Positions 46,505 to 57,700 of a stretch of 64,000 nucleotides of DNA are shown in pieces. Within the stretch, counting starts at the first letter, position 1; the number at the start of each line of letters is the position of its first letter. The position numbers and the translations under genes were made by a program. The DNA comes from Neobacillus sp. PS3-12 (GTDB taxonomy: Bacteria > Bacillota > Bacilli > Bacillales > Cytobacillaceae), in NCBI RefSeq assembly GCF_030915385.1, contig NZ_CP133268.1:496001-560000 (forward strand), given 5' to 3'. Below the pieces are notes generated by a model. It worked only from the letters and a program-made list of their open reading frames with translations. It did no database searches and was not told where the DNA came from.

Positions 46505-48418
46505 TTATAATTCAATGTCAATCATGCCGTAAACAATTAAAAGCTGAATGGCAAAATAAAGCTGTAAATAAACATGAGGGTTTCGGATATCGGATTCCAG
46601 AAGAGATTCAATCTTTTGCAAACGATAACGCAAACCACTGATGGATAACGCCAAGGAACAAGAGGTCAGTTCAAAATTTCCGCCATTCGATATATACACA
46701 TAAAGAGTTTTTACCGTTTCTGCGCCCTTTTTCTTATCATATTCCATTAATTTTCCTAGTAAATTTTCAATATACCTATTGATCATGCTTTCATTGCCAG
46801 CCTGAATTAAAATTCCAACCGCTCCAAGGTCATGAAAGGAAAAGATTTGCCTTTGTTGATTTGCCATCTGAAATGCGGCCAATGCTTCATCATATTGATA
46901 ATACGCTGTTTCGATTGCCGTTGCGCACATGCTTGTCCCGACTTTAAACTTTTTCATTCGATACATTGTTTGGCAATCTTCAAGAATCCCTGTAAAAAAT
47001 TGTTTAATATCCAGGCCTTGTTCCTCTATACCTTTTGATTGGATTAAGATTACAATATTTTCTGATCTTTGCCCTATTAAATAACGGACCTGTTTTTTCG
47101 AAAAGAGTATGGAGAGGGTTCCGATCAGCTTTTCATTGAATTCTATCTGTTCCTTTTTTATCACCCTTTGATTTTTTTTTACTTGATTGAGGACCGCAAT
47201 ATAAAAGGAATCTTCTAAATTAATATCTAAATTGAAGCCCCACTTAAGAATCTCTTCCTTTGTTAATTGTTTGCTTAATATCTGTTCAAGAAAATATCCT
47301 CGTGAACGTTGCTCTGTTTCAATCGCAATCTGTTGGCTTAATAAATAAAGAGAACTGGAGGCCGCCGTTTTTTCTAAAATCATTCCGTATATTTCTTTAA
47401 TTTCCTCACATTTTAAAATTAACGTACAAAATCCTGCAAGCTTTTGCCTAACAATGATCGGTGAAACGAGATAATGGTTGCCTTTGGCATATGATAAAAG
47501 TTTGGTAGAAAAAATCTCAGGATCCTTGATGCGTTTATTCCGCTTCTGTGAATCTTTCAGATGATTTTCAAACCATATGTTTACATCCTGATATAATTCT
47601 TCTGTTTCCACTTGCGTTAACCCTACTTTTGCTAGAGTACGCCAATTTTGATTTGAAATGACAATTGGCACCCCTAAAAAATCATTGACCATCTCTGCAA
47701 TGGAATATAAGTCCTTTCCAAGCATAATTAATTCCATTAATTTTTTATGAAAATCAAAGGTTTGATCCAGGTTATCACGCTCGATCACAATCTGTTCATA
47801 AGCTTTTTCTAACTCATGAATCATATTATTTTCTTTGAAAAAACCCAACTCATCATCAACTTGTCCTCCCCAATCACTTAGGGTTTTCCCTTCCCACTTG
47901 CATGATGAGTGTCCCATTGCCTGACATCTATGCTCTTTATAAATTACCTTCGTTCCCAGTATCTCTGATGTATAGCCGCTGGCATAACCAACCAATATAT
48001 GGCAGGAGGCTTCCTTGCTAAAGCCAAATAAGCGGATATGTTCTTGTGCCTCATAGGAACTCTCCCATATCCCTTCAATATGGAACCGTTTGTTTTCCGG
48101 ATCAAGCTCAATAATTTTCCCTTGAACATCTGCATGCCCCATCAACGTATGAATTTTTGTACCCTCCATGATAATTTCCTCAAGAGGGGCCCCCTTCATT
48201 TGTTCCATCACTAATGCGGCATCACTTGCTCCCAAATTCCATCCGTATTGTATTAGAAAGGTTTTGGCTCTTTCGGTACCAATTGTTTCAATCAAATTTT
48301 TACGAAGTGTGCCAATTCCATGTGAGGGTGTCATAATCATTCTTTGATTATTATAAAAAAGAGTTCCATTATTGGATTGAACGATGTTTAATTGTTTTTC
48401 CAAATTATTTTTCAACAT
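46505..48418 (-). CDS. Aromatic-sensing regulator: XylR_N + V4R + PucR/CdaR-type C-terminus
   Basis: A 637-residue protein. Residues about 15-110 match the XylR_N activator domain of phenol/toluene sensors (GTERAKTFLIQYGWNLGASDAA). Residues 135-205 form the V4R domain with the metal-type Glu/Cys pattern in KEHRCQAMGHSSCKWEGK; a Ser occupies the GYASGY position where DmpR has Cys, by my recollection. Where XylR/DmpR have a sigma-54 AAA+ domain, this protein has a PucR-like middle (230-540) and a C-terminal HTH_30 (GGNFELTSCSLALSISGLRYRLQKIESLLE). It should be a sigma-A-dependent activator responding to an aromatic compound. It lies between the Rieske operon and the monooxygenase genes and has its own TATAAT-type promoter. 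Confidence 0.82.
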   Translation of the reverse strand: MLKNNLEKQLNIVQSNNGTLFYNNQRMIMTPSHGIGTLRKNLIETIGTERAKTFLIQYGWNLGASDAALVMEQMKGAPLEEIIMEGTKIHTLMGHADVQGKIIELDPENKRFHIEGIWESSYEAQEHIRLFGFSKEASCHILVGYASGYTSEILGTKVIYKEHRCQAMGHSSCKWEGKTLSDWGGQVDDELGFFKENNMIHELEKAYEQIVIERDNLDQTFDFHKKLMELIMLGKDLYSIAEMVNDFLGVPIVISNQNWRTLAKVGLTQVETEELYQDVNIWFENHLKDSQKRNKRIKDPEIFSTKLLSYAKGNHYLVSPIIVRQKLAGFCTLILKCEEIKEIYGMILEKTAASSSLYLLSQQIAIETEQRSRGYFLEQILSKQLTKEEILKWGFNLDINLEDSFYIAVLNQVKKNQRVIKKEQIEFNEKLIGTLSILFSKKQVRYLIGQRSENIVILIQSKGIEEQGLDIKQFFTGILEDCQTMYRMKKFKVGTSMCATAIETAYYQYDEALAAFQMANQQRQIFSFHDLGAVGILIQAGNESMINRYIENLLGKLMEYDKKKGAETVKTLYVYISNGGNFELTSCSLALSISGLRYRLQKIESLLESDIRNPHVYLQLYFAIQLLIVYGMIDIEL

Positions 48419-48504
48419 ATCCTGCCACCCCCACTTATATATATATTTAATTATACTATATCTTTATTGGGAGTAATTCGCTGAATTTTATCAATATTCA
48501 AAAC

Positions 48505-48537
48505 ATTACCCTCACAACAAGATATTGTGAGGGTAAT
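48505..48537 (-). terminator. Terminator of the monooxygenase operon
   Basis: ATTACCCTCACAA and TTGTGAGGGTAAT form a perfect 13-bp stem with a 7-nt loop, just after the alpha-subunit stop codon. It separates the monooxygenase transcript from the regulator gene. Confidence 0.8.
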
Positions 48538-48545
48538 CATCGTTT

Positions 48546-50363
48546 TTAGCATGCGACAATTTGCAATGGCGAGCCATTGTGGAGGCCAAATTCTTTAATA
48601 TTTTGTTCAAGCGGAACAGAAACTTCTCCTTCCGGTCTTATTGTAACAAGACCATATTCCCTGCCGTTATCCTTAAGATTCCACGTTTCCAGTGCCAAAT
48701 CCAGCAATTCTTTTCCAGTCATGTTATAATTCGCCCGAATTGAAATGTAAGTTAGGCACATCTCCCCGCCTGTCAAATCTCTAGGGACAACGCTGACTAG
48801 TAAATTATTTTCATCATGTAAATATAGCATTCTATCATTCTCCCTTTTAACTAAATCTCTTATCCATATGCAATGCCTGCCGATATTCAAGCCATCTCTT
48901 CCGATCAGCAGATGAGTAATGCTCGCCGGCTTCTTCGGACTGAATCCAAGGTATTTAAATAAATCGAACGGCATATTTTCGCCAAACTCACCGCCTACAT
49001 ATGCTTCTGCAGGCCACCACATTTGTAAATACTTTTCTGGCTCCTGTTCAAAGATATGTTTACATCCTGGTGAACAAGTCATATGAATATGTCCATTATG
49101 TTCACTATACTGTGTCCATGATTTAGTTGGATCATCTGGATTAACAAATTCAAGCGGGATTTGGCAAACCCTGCAAACCGAAGGGATACCAGGACTTGGT
49201 ACAGCCAAGACTTGATCACCCTGTCTTCTGTAATATTTTGCATAATGTTGATCGAACTTAGGATATTCGTTTGATAACCATTCGTAATCATCTTCTTGTA
49301 ATTTAAATCCTCTAAACATATTAGCGTGTTTATAGTGATCGAGAATCCTCATCGTTGTGTGGGAATAGGTTTCTTTTTCCTTTATTGCATCCTCTGCATG
49401 TAATGGCAGGCGGATTCCATATTTTCTTAGTTCCCTGAATAAGCCATTGAAAACTTGTTCCTCAATATAAATTTCAAATGCTTTTTTCCAAGAAATTGGG
49501 CGAATGCGAGGATAATAATCTACTAGAACGGCAACAACCGAAAACATTCGGTAGGCTCTCCAGAACCACTTATCAAGCCACTTTTGAATAATTGGTACAT
49601 TACGGTCGTCTTCTTCTAAGAGCATTTTTAAGGCTGTCATCCCTAATGCCATATGCCTAGCTTCATCCGACTGAACTGTCTTGCCAACAGCAGCAAAATG
49701 TTCGTCACCAACAGCAGCTGCAGAAGCACCAAATGGCAGGAATAAGATATTTGTAAAGCAATATTCAAATGAAAAGGAAATAGCCATTAACGCTTCAAAT
49801 GGTCCCGCTGTTAATGCATCGTCAAAGAATGACTTTGGAACCGTATTAAACCAATGATTTTCATTTGTTTGGGCATAGGCATGCAGTCCATCATAATAGT
49901 GACTCATATGAGCGTAGTGCTTAAGTTCGATCTGCGCATGACGCAATTCATCAATCGCCTGCGCAAATGTTGCAAAACGTATTTGTTCAATTGGAATATT
50001 TCGTCCAATATAGGCCATTAAGCGATGTGCTTGATATTCAGCAGGCTGAACGGCAACTGCAAATGCTTTAACCCCTTCGTACCAGCGGGCATCAATTACT
50101 TTTGCATGACCATGATTGGCTTCAAAGGCATTTGCTACAGCATGATAAATCGAATCTTTTTCAGATTGAATTTTTACATATTGGTTGTAGGTAACTTTAA
50201 ATGGATCTTCCCATTTTTTTGGATCTTTAAGGTGAATACCTTCTTTTTCGATCAATGGATAGATTTTGTTGATATCAAAATGCTGCGGGTCCCACATTAA
50301 ATCTCTCGTTTGAGCTTCAAATTTTTGCCTTGAACTTAATTTTGTATTTAATAAAATACTCAT
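48546..50363 (-). CDS. Diiron monooxygenase hydroxylase alpha subunit, fused to YHS and small-subunit-like domain
   Basis: A 605-residue protein (about 100 longer than DmpN or TmoA). The carboxylate-bridged diiron site is complete: Glu109, Glu139, His142 (AIDELRHAQ), Glu200 (SFSFEYCFTN), Glu234 and His237 (QSDEARHMA). TAGPFEALMAISFSFEY and VPIIQKWLDKWFWRAYRM are close to phenol hydroxylase large subunits. A YHS domain follows (about 395-455; CRVCQIPLEF...CSPGCKHIFEQEP). The last 120 residues form an extra ubiquitin-like domain (NNLLVSVVPRDLTGGEMCLT, VPLEQNIKEFGLHNGSPLQ) resembling the separate TmoB/P4-type small subunit. It hydroxylates an aromatic or alkene substrate. It lies 12 nt after the beta gene. 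Confidence 0.87.
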   Translation of the reverse strand: MSILLNTKLSSRQKFEAQTRDLMWDPQHFDINKIYPLIEKEGIHLKDPKKWEDPFKVTYNQYVKIQSEKDSIYHAVANAFEANHGHAKVIDARWYEGVKAFAVAVQPAEYQAHRLMAYIGRNIPIEQIRFATFAQAIDELRHAQIELKHYAHMSHYYDGLHAYAQTNENHWFNTVPKSFFDDALTAGPFEALMAISFSFEYCFTNILFLPFGASAAAVGDEHFAAVGKTVQSDEARHMALGMTALKMLLEEDDRNVPIIQKWLDKWFWRAYRMFSVVAVLVDYYPRIRPISWKKAFEIYIEEQVFNGLFRELRKYGIRLPLHAEDAIKEKETYSHTTMRILDHYKHANMFRGFKLQEDDYEWLSNEYPKFDQHYAKYYRRQGDQVLAVPSPGIPSVCRVCQIPLEFVNPDDPTKSWTQYSEHNGHIHMTCSPGCKHIFEQEPEKYLQMWWPAEAYVGGEFGENMPFDLFKYLGFSPKKPASITHLLIGRDGLNIGRHCIWIRDLVKRENDRMLYLHDENNLLVSVVPRDLTGGEMCLTYISIRANYNMTGKELLDLALETWNLKDNGREYGLVTIRPEGEVSVPLEQNIKEFGLHNGSPLQIVAC

Positions 50364-50375
50364 TGCTTGTCCTCC

Positions 50376-51478
50376 TTATTTACAAATAGATATCCCCAAT
50401 TTCTCATATCTCTTTTCAATTATTTCTGATTCTATCTGGTCCAATAAATCAGCAATATTCATTTGAAGATTATGTTTATCAAATAAAGGCTGAAGTGCCA
50501 ATACCGCTTCATAGGCTTTCGGATACCACTTATCAACCCATTCCTGAACGATTTCGATGTTTGCCATCGTTTCTTCCGTGTTTCGCGAGGATCAGTTAAT
50601 GTACGGCCCCAGCGGTAATCACCAGGCCATTCCTCGTAGCCAAGCGATTTTAAATAATCCCATCTGCTTGTTGCTTTGTCATTAACCAGTACATCAAATA
50701 ACGCAAACGCCCAATCCGCATGCCATTTATTTTGCTTGTCAATCTGCAGGTTGAGACTGGCAAGATGAATGTCACCAACCTGTTTTGCTTTTTCATTTAA
50801 ATGAACATACATTAAGTTTCCAAGTAGCAGATCGAGCGTTAAATTTTGTGCCACTAATACTTCAGCCCAGTCATTTGTAATCAAGATTTCTTCCACATAT
50901 TTCAGAAGCGGCTGATAACTTGGTTCTCTCGTCCATACATCTTTCCCATACTGCAAAAACTCGCCGTGATGCTCCTGCATATTCATCGCCCATGTGGAAA
51001 TCCATTGGGCTCTGCCAATTTTGTCATAAGCTTGGAATGTCGCACATTGTTCAATGGCTGTCCCTAGTGCATATCGGATTACATATTGCATTTGCACGTT
51101 TTCACCATATTCTAAATGGCGCATTGGTGTATAAATATCCCGAACTGCATTGACCCAATTTTCAGAGAGAGATTCAATGATTTCCAAATTTGATACTAGT
51201 TGAAAAGCTGACTCTACCTCTTCTGCGAGTTTCTTACGGTCACGAATATAAGTTGTATACCAAAATTTCTTAGGATCCCTGAACGTCTCCCAATTGGAAC
51301 TTTTTAATCTTGTGTACCGTGGGTCGTAAATGTCATAATCACGTTCATCAAAAATATGGCGGTAGTGTCCATGAAGATATGGCTGCTGTCTTACCGTTAC
51401 CACTTCATACTCATTTTTTGTTTTCCAGTCCCAAGGTTGTTTTCGAATCCTTTCAATTTGATTTTGCGGTTGAGTCAT
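50376..51478 (-). pseudogene. Diiron monooxygenase hydroxylase beta subunit, frameshifted
   Basis: About 367 codons from ATG 51478. It is the non-catalytic helical partner of the alpha subunit (TmoE/DmpL/PrmC type; FQAYDKIGRAQWISTWAMNMQ, WHADWAFALFDVLVND, WGRTLTDPRE). At about 50581-50583 the frame shifts: the written frame gives a foreign tail, whereas restoring one A gives DPRE-NTEETMANIEIVQEWVDKWYPKAYEAV, the expected C-terminus, ending at 50376. The loss is in a GAAA run, so a sequence error is likely. As written, the subunit would lose about 65 C-terminal residues. GGAGGAATTCTT lies upstream. First gene of the monooxygenase operon. Confidence 0.85.
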
Positions 51479-51508
51479 AAGAATTCCTCCGTTTTCTTGT
51501 ATTTCATA

Positions 51509-51524
51509 TTGTTAACGCTTACAT
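51509..51524 (-). promoter_or_regulatory. Catabolite-responsive element (cre) upstream of the monooxygenase
   Basis: ATGTAAGCGTTAACAA on the minus strand matches the Bacillus cre consensus WTGNAANCGNWNNCAW at every fixed position. It lies 30-46 bp before the beta-subunit ATG, a position for CcpA road-block or promoter repression. Preferred carbon sources would then switch the monooxygenase off. Confidence 0.75.
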
Positions 51525-51757
51525 ATTTCCTTGCTTAAGTTCTCAGCTGATCATTATGTTTCTTTATTTATTTAAATTTTCTAACAATTTTGATTTTCCT
51601 AAATTTCTTCACTTTAATCTAGTGCAAAAATCTTTGGTTTTTTTGATAAATACTGTATTAAAAATGCGGAAAATTTTGATCTGAACCAGAGTAATCTTTT
51701 CTCAGCAGCCAAAAAAGGAAGGCCGATTTTTATTTCGGCCTTCCTTTTTTTATAATG

Positions 51758-54700
51758 TTATCCGACAGTGCTTGTACGCTGCTTTCCAATATATACTTCA
51801 ACTTGATGTGTTTTTTCATCATCTACAAGTTCCAGGAATGGCTGCGTTTCTGCATCTTTTCCATCAACCACCCATTTAACGGGAACACCATGCTCATGCT
51901 GGCAATAAACTTCAAGAGAATAAATTGTTTTCCCGAACCGATAGTCAATGCTGAACGATTTCCAATCAGCTGGAACACAAGGTTGAATGGAAAGCTGATT
52001 TTCATGAAGCTTCACTCCTAATACATATTCCAAACCAGCTTGGTACATCCAGCCTGCTGCACCTGTATACCATGACCACCCGCCCCTGCCTTGATGTGGA
52101 CTCGCCGTATAAACATCTGCTGACATAACAAATGGTTCATTTTCATAGATCTGCACGTCTCGGAAAGTTAGAGTATGATTGATCGGGTTTAGCATTGAAA
52201 ATAACTCAAATGCTTTATCATGTCGTTCTAACATCGCCCATGCGACAATCCCCCAAATGACACCATGCGTATATTGTCCGCCATTTTCACGAATTCCAGG
52301 AGGATAGCCTTGAATATACCCAGGACTTGGTTTAGAGCGGTTAAACGGTTTTGTTAATAAACGGGCCAGATTTAATTCGCGATCAACCAGTTCTCGGTCA
52401 AAAGAGAACATCGCTCTTTGCTGTCGCTCTCGATCGGTTCCTTGAGAAATAACCGACCATGATTGTGCAATCGCATCAATACGACATTCCTGATGCTTAC
52501 TTGTTCCAATCCATTCGCCAGTATCAGTGAATGCACGGCGAAACCACGATCCATCCCAAGCATTTCGGTTAAGATTCCGTTCTAAATCATGCACCGCCTG
52601 TTCATATTGTTCAATTACAATATCAGAAATTGTCTCTTTTCCGAGTGTGATAAATCGCTTGAGTATATCCAAAAGGAACCAGCCTAACCAAACGCTTTCA
52701 CCACGTCCCTTGGCACCAATGCGACTCATTCCATCATTCCAATCGCCAATCCCCATTAATGGAATTCCATGTTCACCAAACTTCAACCCATGACGGATGG
52801 CCCGTAAACAATGTTCAAGGAGTGTACCTGTTTCCTCAGATACTACCGTATTTTCGTATCGTTCCAATTCTTCTTCTTTGAGCACATCACTATGCAAAAA
52901 TGGAACTATTTCATCAAGAATCGTTTTATCTCCTGTTTGTTCAATGTATCGTGATACTGTATAGGGTAGCCATAACAGGTCATCTGAAAATTTAGTACGA
53001 ATTCCTTTATCTGTTTCTTGATGCCACCAGTGCTGTACGTCCCCTTCTTGATATTGGTGAGCGGCATTGATGAGTATTTGTTTTCTTGTGATCGCTGGAT
53101 CTACATGTAAAAATGCAAGTGAATCCTGCAATTGATCACGGAATCCAAAAGCCCCTCCTGCTTGATAAAAAGCGGTTCTTGCCCATAAACGACAGGCGAG
53201 TGTTTGATAGAGGAGCCAGCCATTCATCATAATATCCATTGCCCGATCTGGTGTTTTAATTTGTATCTGACCGAGTGTTTTTTGCCAATATTGATCTACA
53301 CTTGAAATCGTATTAGTAAAGGATGATGGTTGACTGTATTGGTTAATTAACCTAAATACCTCTTCTTTTGATGTTTCACAACCCATCAATAATGTTAATG
53401 TGACCTCTTCACCTGCATCAAGATCGACTATTGTTTGCAAGGCACTGCAAGTATTTGAAAAAGTACCTGCCCGTTTAGAAAGACTTTTTTTCAAAAGGGC
53501 TGCAGGAAAGTTTAATGTTCCACCTTTACCAATAAATTCTGTGCGGTCACCTGTCCAGGTATACGCCAATTGTCCACTATAATCAGAGCTGGCTATGTGC
53601 ATGAAAGAGATTGCATCACGAAAAGTTTCTTGGTAAGCATTACGAGCAAGCAAGGCCTGATGATCTTCATCCCATTCACTAACGATGTACGGTGCCTGCA
53701 TTTCCCGAGTTACCCCTAAAACCCATTCTGCATAATAGGTAACCGCTATTTGCTTTCGATCTCTACTTGAATTACGCAAATTTAGTTTGATTATTTTCAA
53801 AGTATCATTAAGTGGAACAGTCACTTCCATCTTGTGGACTACATCCCCATCTAACTGTTCAAACCGACTATAGCCTTTCCCGTGCGTCACAAGGTACGTA
53901 AATTGGTCCCCAGCAGGTTTAGGGGCTGCTGACCAAATTTGATCCGTCTGAAGATCTCGAAAATAAATGCACTCTCCAGGCTGGTCAAGGACAGGATCAT
54001 TTGTCCAAGGTGTCAGCTTACATTCCCGTGAATTTTGCCACCAGGTATAGCCAGTACCAAAATCTGTGATCAAGCTGCCAAAACGTTGATTCGCAATTAC
54101 ATTACTCCAAGGTCTTGGTAAATAGGCACCCGGTTGAACTAAAATTTGATAGGCTTGACCATCTTCAACAAAACCACCCCAACCATTGAAAAATTCTCTT
54201 TCTAGATTAGGATTTGATGTTTGCTGGCCTCGTTGCGCTTTTCTGATGACCGTCGGCACTTTTTTCGGTCCATTTTGCGAAGCCTCTTCAATGCGCAATT
54301 GGGCGCTGATGCTTGGACCACTAGCCTTTAATTCAACACGTGCTGTTGCACGGAGTAAAATTCGTTCTTCCTCTGAAAGGTGTTCTGCTTTCAGAGCAAT
54401 GATTCGCTTCAAGTCCACCATGCCTCTTGCGGCTAGTTGATCCCTTAAGAGATTCATCAGCTGATCTTGATAGCCGCCGATTGTTTCATCCAGGACTACA
54501 AGATCAACTTCCATCCCTAATAGACATAGGTATTGATGTTGACATGCTAATAAAACGATAAAGGGTAAATCAGCGAGATGATCAATTGTTACCATCGCAA
54601 CAGGAACATCTCCGCTAACTCCATGCGACCATAATGATGATTGACCCAGTTTATTCTTTTCGATTGCTTCACTTCGTAATGCCGAAAGTGGCGGCGTAAA

Positions 54701-57700
54701 GAGAAGTCTGCCCGCCAGCATTTGAGCGACTGTTGCTTGCTCCCCCGTTAGATGCCTGTGGCGAAGATCAATTTGTGAGCGAACCCACGCCATATGAAAT
54801 GTTCTTTCGGCACGATTCGGCGATTGTAACTGTTGAATAATGTCCAGTGCCTTTTCCTTACTTTCTGCTGCACCAGTAATAATGAAAACAATTACTGATT
54901 CTTTTGGCGGTAAATGAATTCTCCGTCTCATGATGAAAGCAGGGTCTACAACTGACCCAACTAAGCCTCGAAGACGCGAATGGGTTGCCTTTGGTTTCTG
55001 AAGAGAGTAACCTCTACCGATAAATTTTGCCCGATCGGTTTCAAATTCATAATCTCCACTTTCATCACCCTCAACATATACAGAATGAACTGCCCATGCC
55101 TCCTGTTCCTCATCCTCACGTCTCCTTTTTTTGGCCAGCAAGCACTGTGCATCTGCCTCATGGCTTGTTTCAATAAACAATTTGCTAAATGCTGGATGCG
55201 CATTAACCGCTGAAGGCTCTGCTAATGCTAATTCAAGAAACGTGGTTACCTCTAGGATTCGTTCTTCATCACTGTTATTAACTACCTTAAGCCGCCGCAC
55301 CTCCGCATCTATATCAGGAGATACCGTAATTTCAAGTTCGGATGTGATATCATGATAGGTTCCCTCATAGACGGTATGATCTAAACGGAAGGTTGACTTC
55401 CCATCCTGGACATTTTCACAAGGAAATCTCGTTATACTCCAAGTATCGTCTTTGGTAACGTCATGCAAATAAATGAGTGGACCAGATGTATCTACTACTG
55501 GGTCTTCGATCCATCTTGATATGGAAAGACCGTTCCAAGTTAACATCCCTGTTCCATTGGTAGAATTGATACTTGTCATACGGCTGTTTGACAATACATT
55601 TACTTCAGGTACCAATGTTTGGCCAGTAAATGTTCGTTCAGAATGGGTTACAGGTCCTTCAAAGACAGGGAATGGTTTTTTAAGACCAATCGGTTCCTCG
55701 ATGAAGGTTATTTTTTCTGGTATCCGTTCTTGTAATAATAAATCTGCAGCTCGAACGCGCAAATCGGCATGGAACCTTTTAATCATCTTTTCCTCAGTTA
55801 AAAGGTTGGCCAAGGTTAACATACTCATCCCTTGATGGTGTGCCATATAACTTTTTATTACTTGATACCGTTCACCTTTTGGCATTCTTCCTGTTGTAAA
55901 ATCAACTGCTTCAAAAAAACCAAATTCACCCTTAGCATCTAATTTTTCAAATTGATGCAAAGCGTCAAGAGCAGCATTCCCTGCAAAAGGCAATGACATA
56001 ATGGTTGCATATGGTGCAACCACAAGGTTCTGACCCAATCCGCGGTCTAGTCCAACTCCCGGAACACCAAATGCACGGTATTGATAGTTCAGTTGATAGT
56101 CAAACGCAAAGTAACCGCTTTCTGAGATTCCAAACGGGATTTGATATTTTTCAGCATAATTACGCTGTTTCTTCACAACTCCTCGGTAAGTAGAATCCCA
56201 GATCGTATTTTGATATGTCCTCATAATCAGACTTGGCATTAAATACTCAAACATCGTGCCTGACCAAGATAACAAGATTTTATGTTTTTCCGATAAACTC
56301 ATCGTCCTGGCTAACGAAAACCAGTGTGAGGCTGGGATTTGTCCCAGCGCAATAGCTACAAAACTTGCCTGCCTTGCCTCCGATGCAAGTAAATCATATA
56401 GAGTTGTATCCTTCCTGTTTGTATCTACATGATACCCGAGTGAAAACAATCGCTCGTCGGCATTGTACAATGATTCAAAATTGGTTTGTTCAATAATCTG
56501 ATCAATTTCAAGAACAAGCTCATTGATTGTTTTTCCAAATCCCGACTCTTGCTCGCCTAACTCAAGCAGCCCTTGGCGAACAACCATTAAATAGCCGATG
56601 AAATTTCCGGAATCAACTGTTGAAACGTACCTAGGAAAAAGGGGTTTGGCAGAACATGTATCGTACCAATTTAATAGATGTCCATTCCACTTTTCCATTT
56701 TATGAATCGTTTCGAGTGTAGCACCAATTCTTTTTAACATTTCAGCAGTGCCAATAAACCCCAAATCTCGCGCTGCTAGGACACACGCCAAATAGAGCCC
56801 TATATTGGTTGGCGAAGTGCGATGTGCAATGGTTTCCTTTGGACTTGGATGATATTGTACATTATCCGGCGGAAGATACGATTCCTGTTCGGTAACATAG
56901 CGGTCATAAAACGACCAAATTTTTAAGGAAAGTTCGTTAAGTTCAGAACTAGCATCTCCCAGCCATTCATGGGCAGTAGACTTTTGTGGTTTATTAAATT
57001 GTTGAAAAATCGGCTTTGCCAAAAGTAACAGTATTAGACCAACTGAACCAATGAACCAGCCAAATGCCCCACCAGTTAACAAACAAACCGCAACAAAAAT
57101 TATTCCAGCGATATATCCGACTCCCTCGTACATAAACACTTTGCCATTTGCAGAACGGCGATCTGTTTTTGCAGATGGAACCCATTCAAGCAGGTTTTTC
57201 TTGCTGACAAATATGCGATGGAGAGTTCTGATAATGGCATCTAGTGAAAGTATAGTAGAAAACGGCAGTGCCAAAAGCATTAGAAAACACTGTTTAAAAC
57301 TTGTGGCCAAACTATTTAAGTTTTGACCAAAAACTACGGCCAGAATGTCCCGCAAAAATGGCAAAAAGATTGTAATCATTACAATCGTTTCCCATACCCA
57401 TCCTCTTCCAGGGAGAGTATCTATACCGAGAATGGCTGTAATGAAAAGTGCAGGGGCCATCAGACTACGGCGCAAATTATCGATAATTTGCCAGCGAGTT
57501 AATCCACATAAGCCCACTTTCTTGCTTTCACCATTGCGATCCTTACAGCTTCTGCCCAGCCATTTAATCAGCTGCCAGTCTCCACGTATCCAACGGTGTG
57601 CCCTTTGTTGGTATGCATAGATTGTCCCTGGATGTGACTCTACCACTTCAATATCAGAAGTTAATCCTGCCCTTAGAAAACCACCTTCCAGTAAATCATG

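Noticed and set aside
50376..50567. Separate 63-residue protein as a monooxygenase gamma or effector subunit
   Set aside because: Its sequence is the normal C-terminus of the beta subunit, cut off by a one-base frameshift.
50576..50590. Programmed ribosomal frameshifting in the beta-subunit gene
   Set aside because: There is no classical X-XXY-YYZ slippery heptamer with a downstream structure, and four other genes in the window show the same kind of single-base indel.
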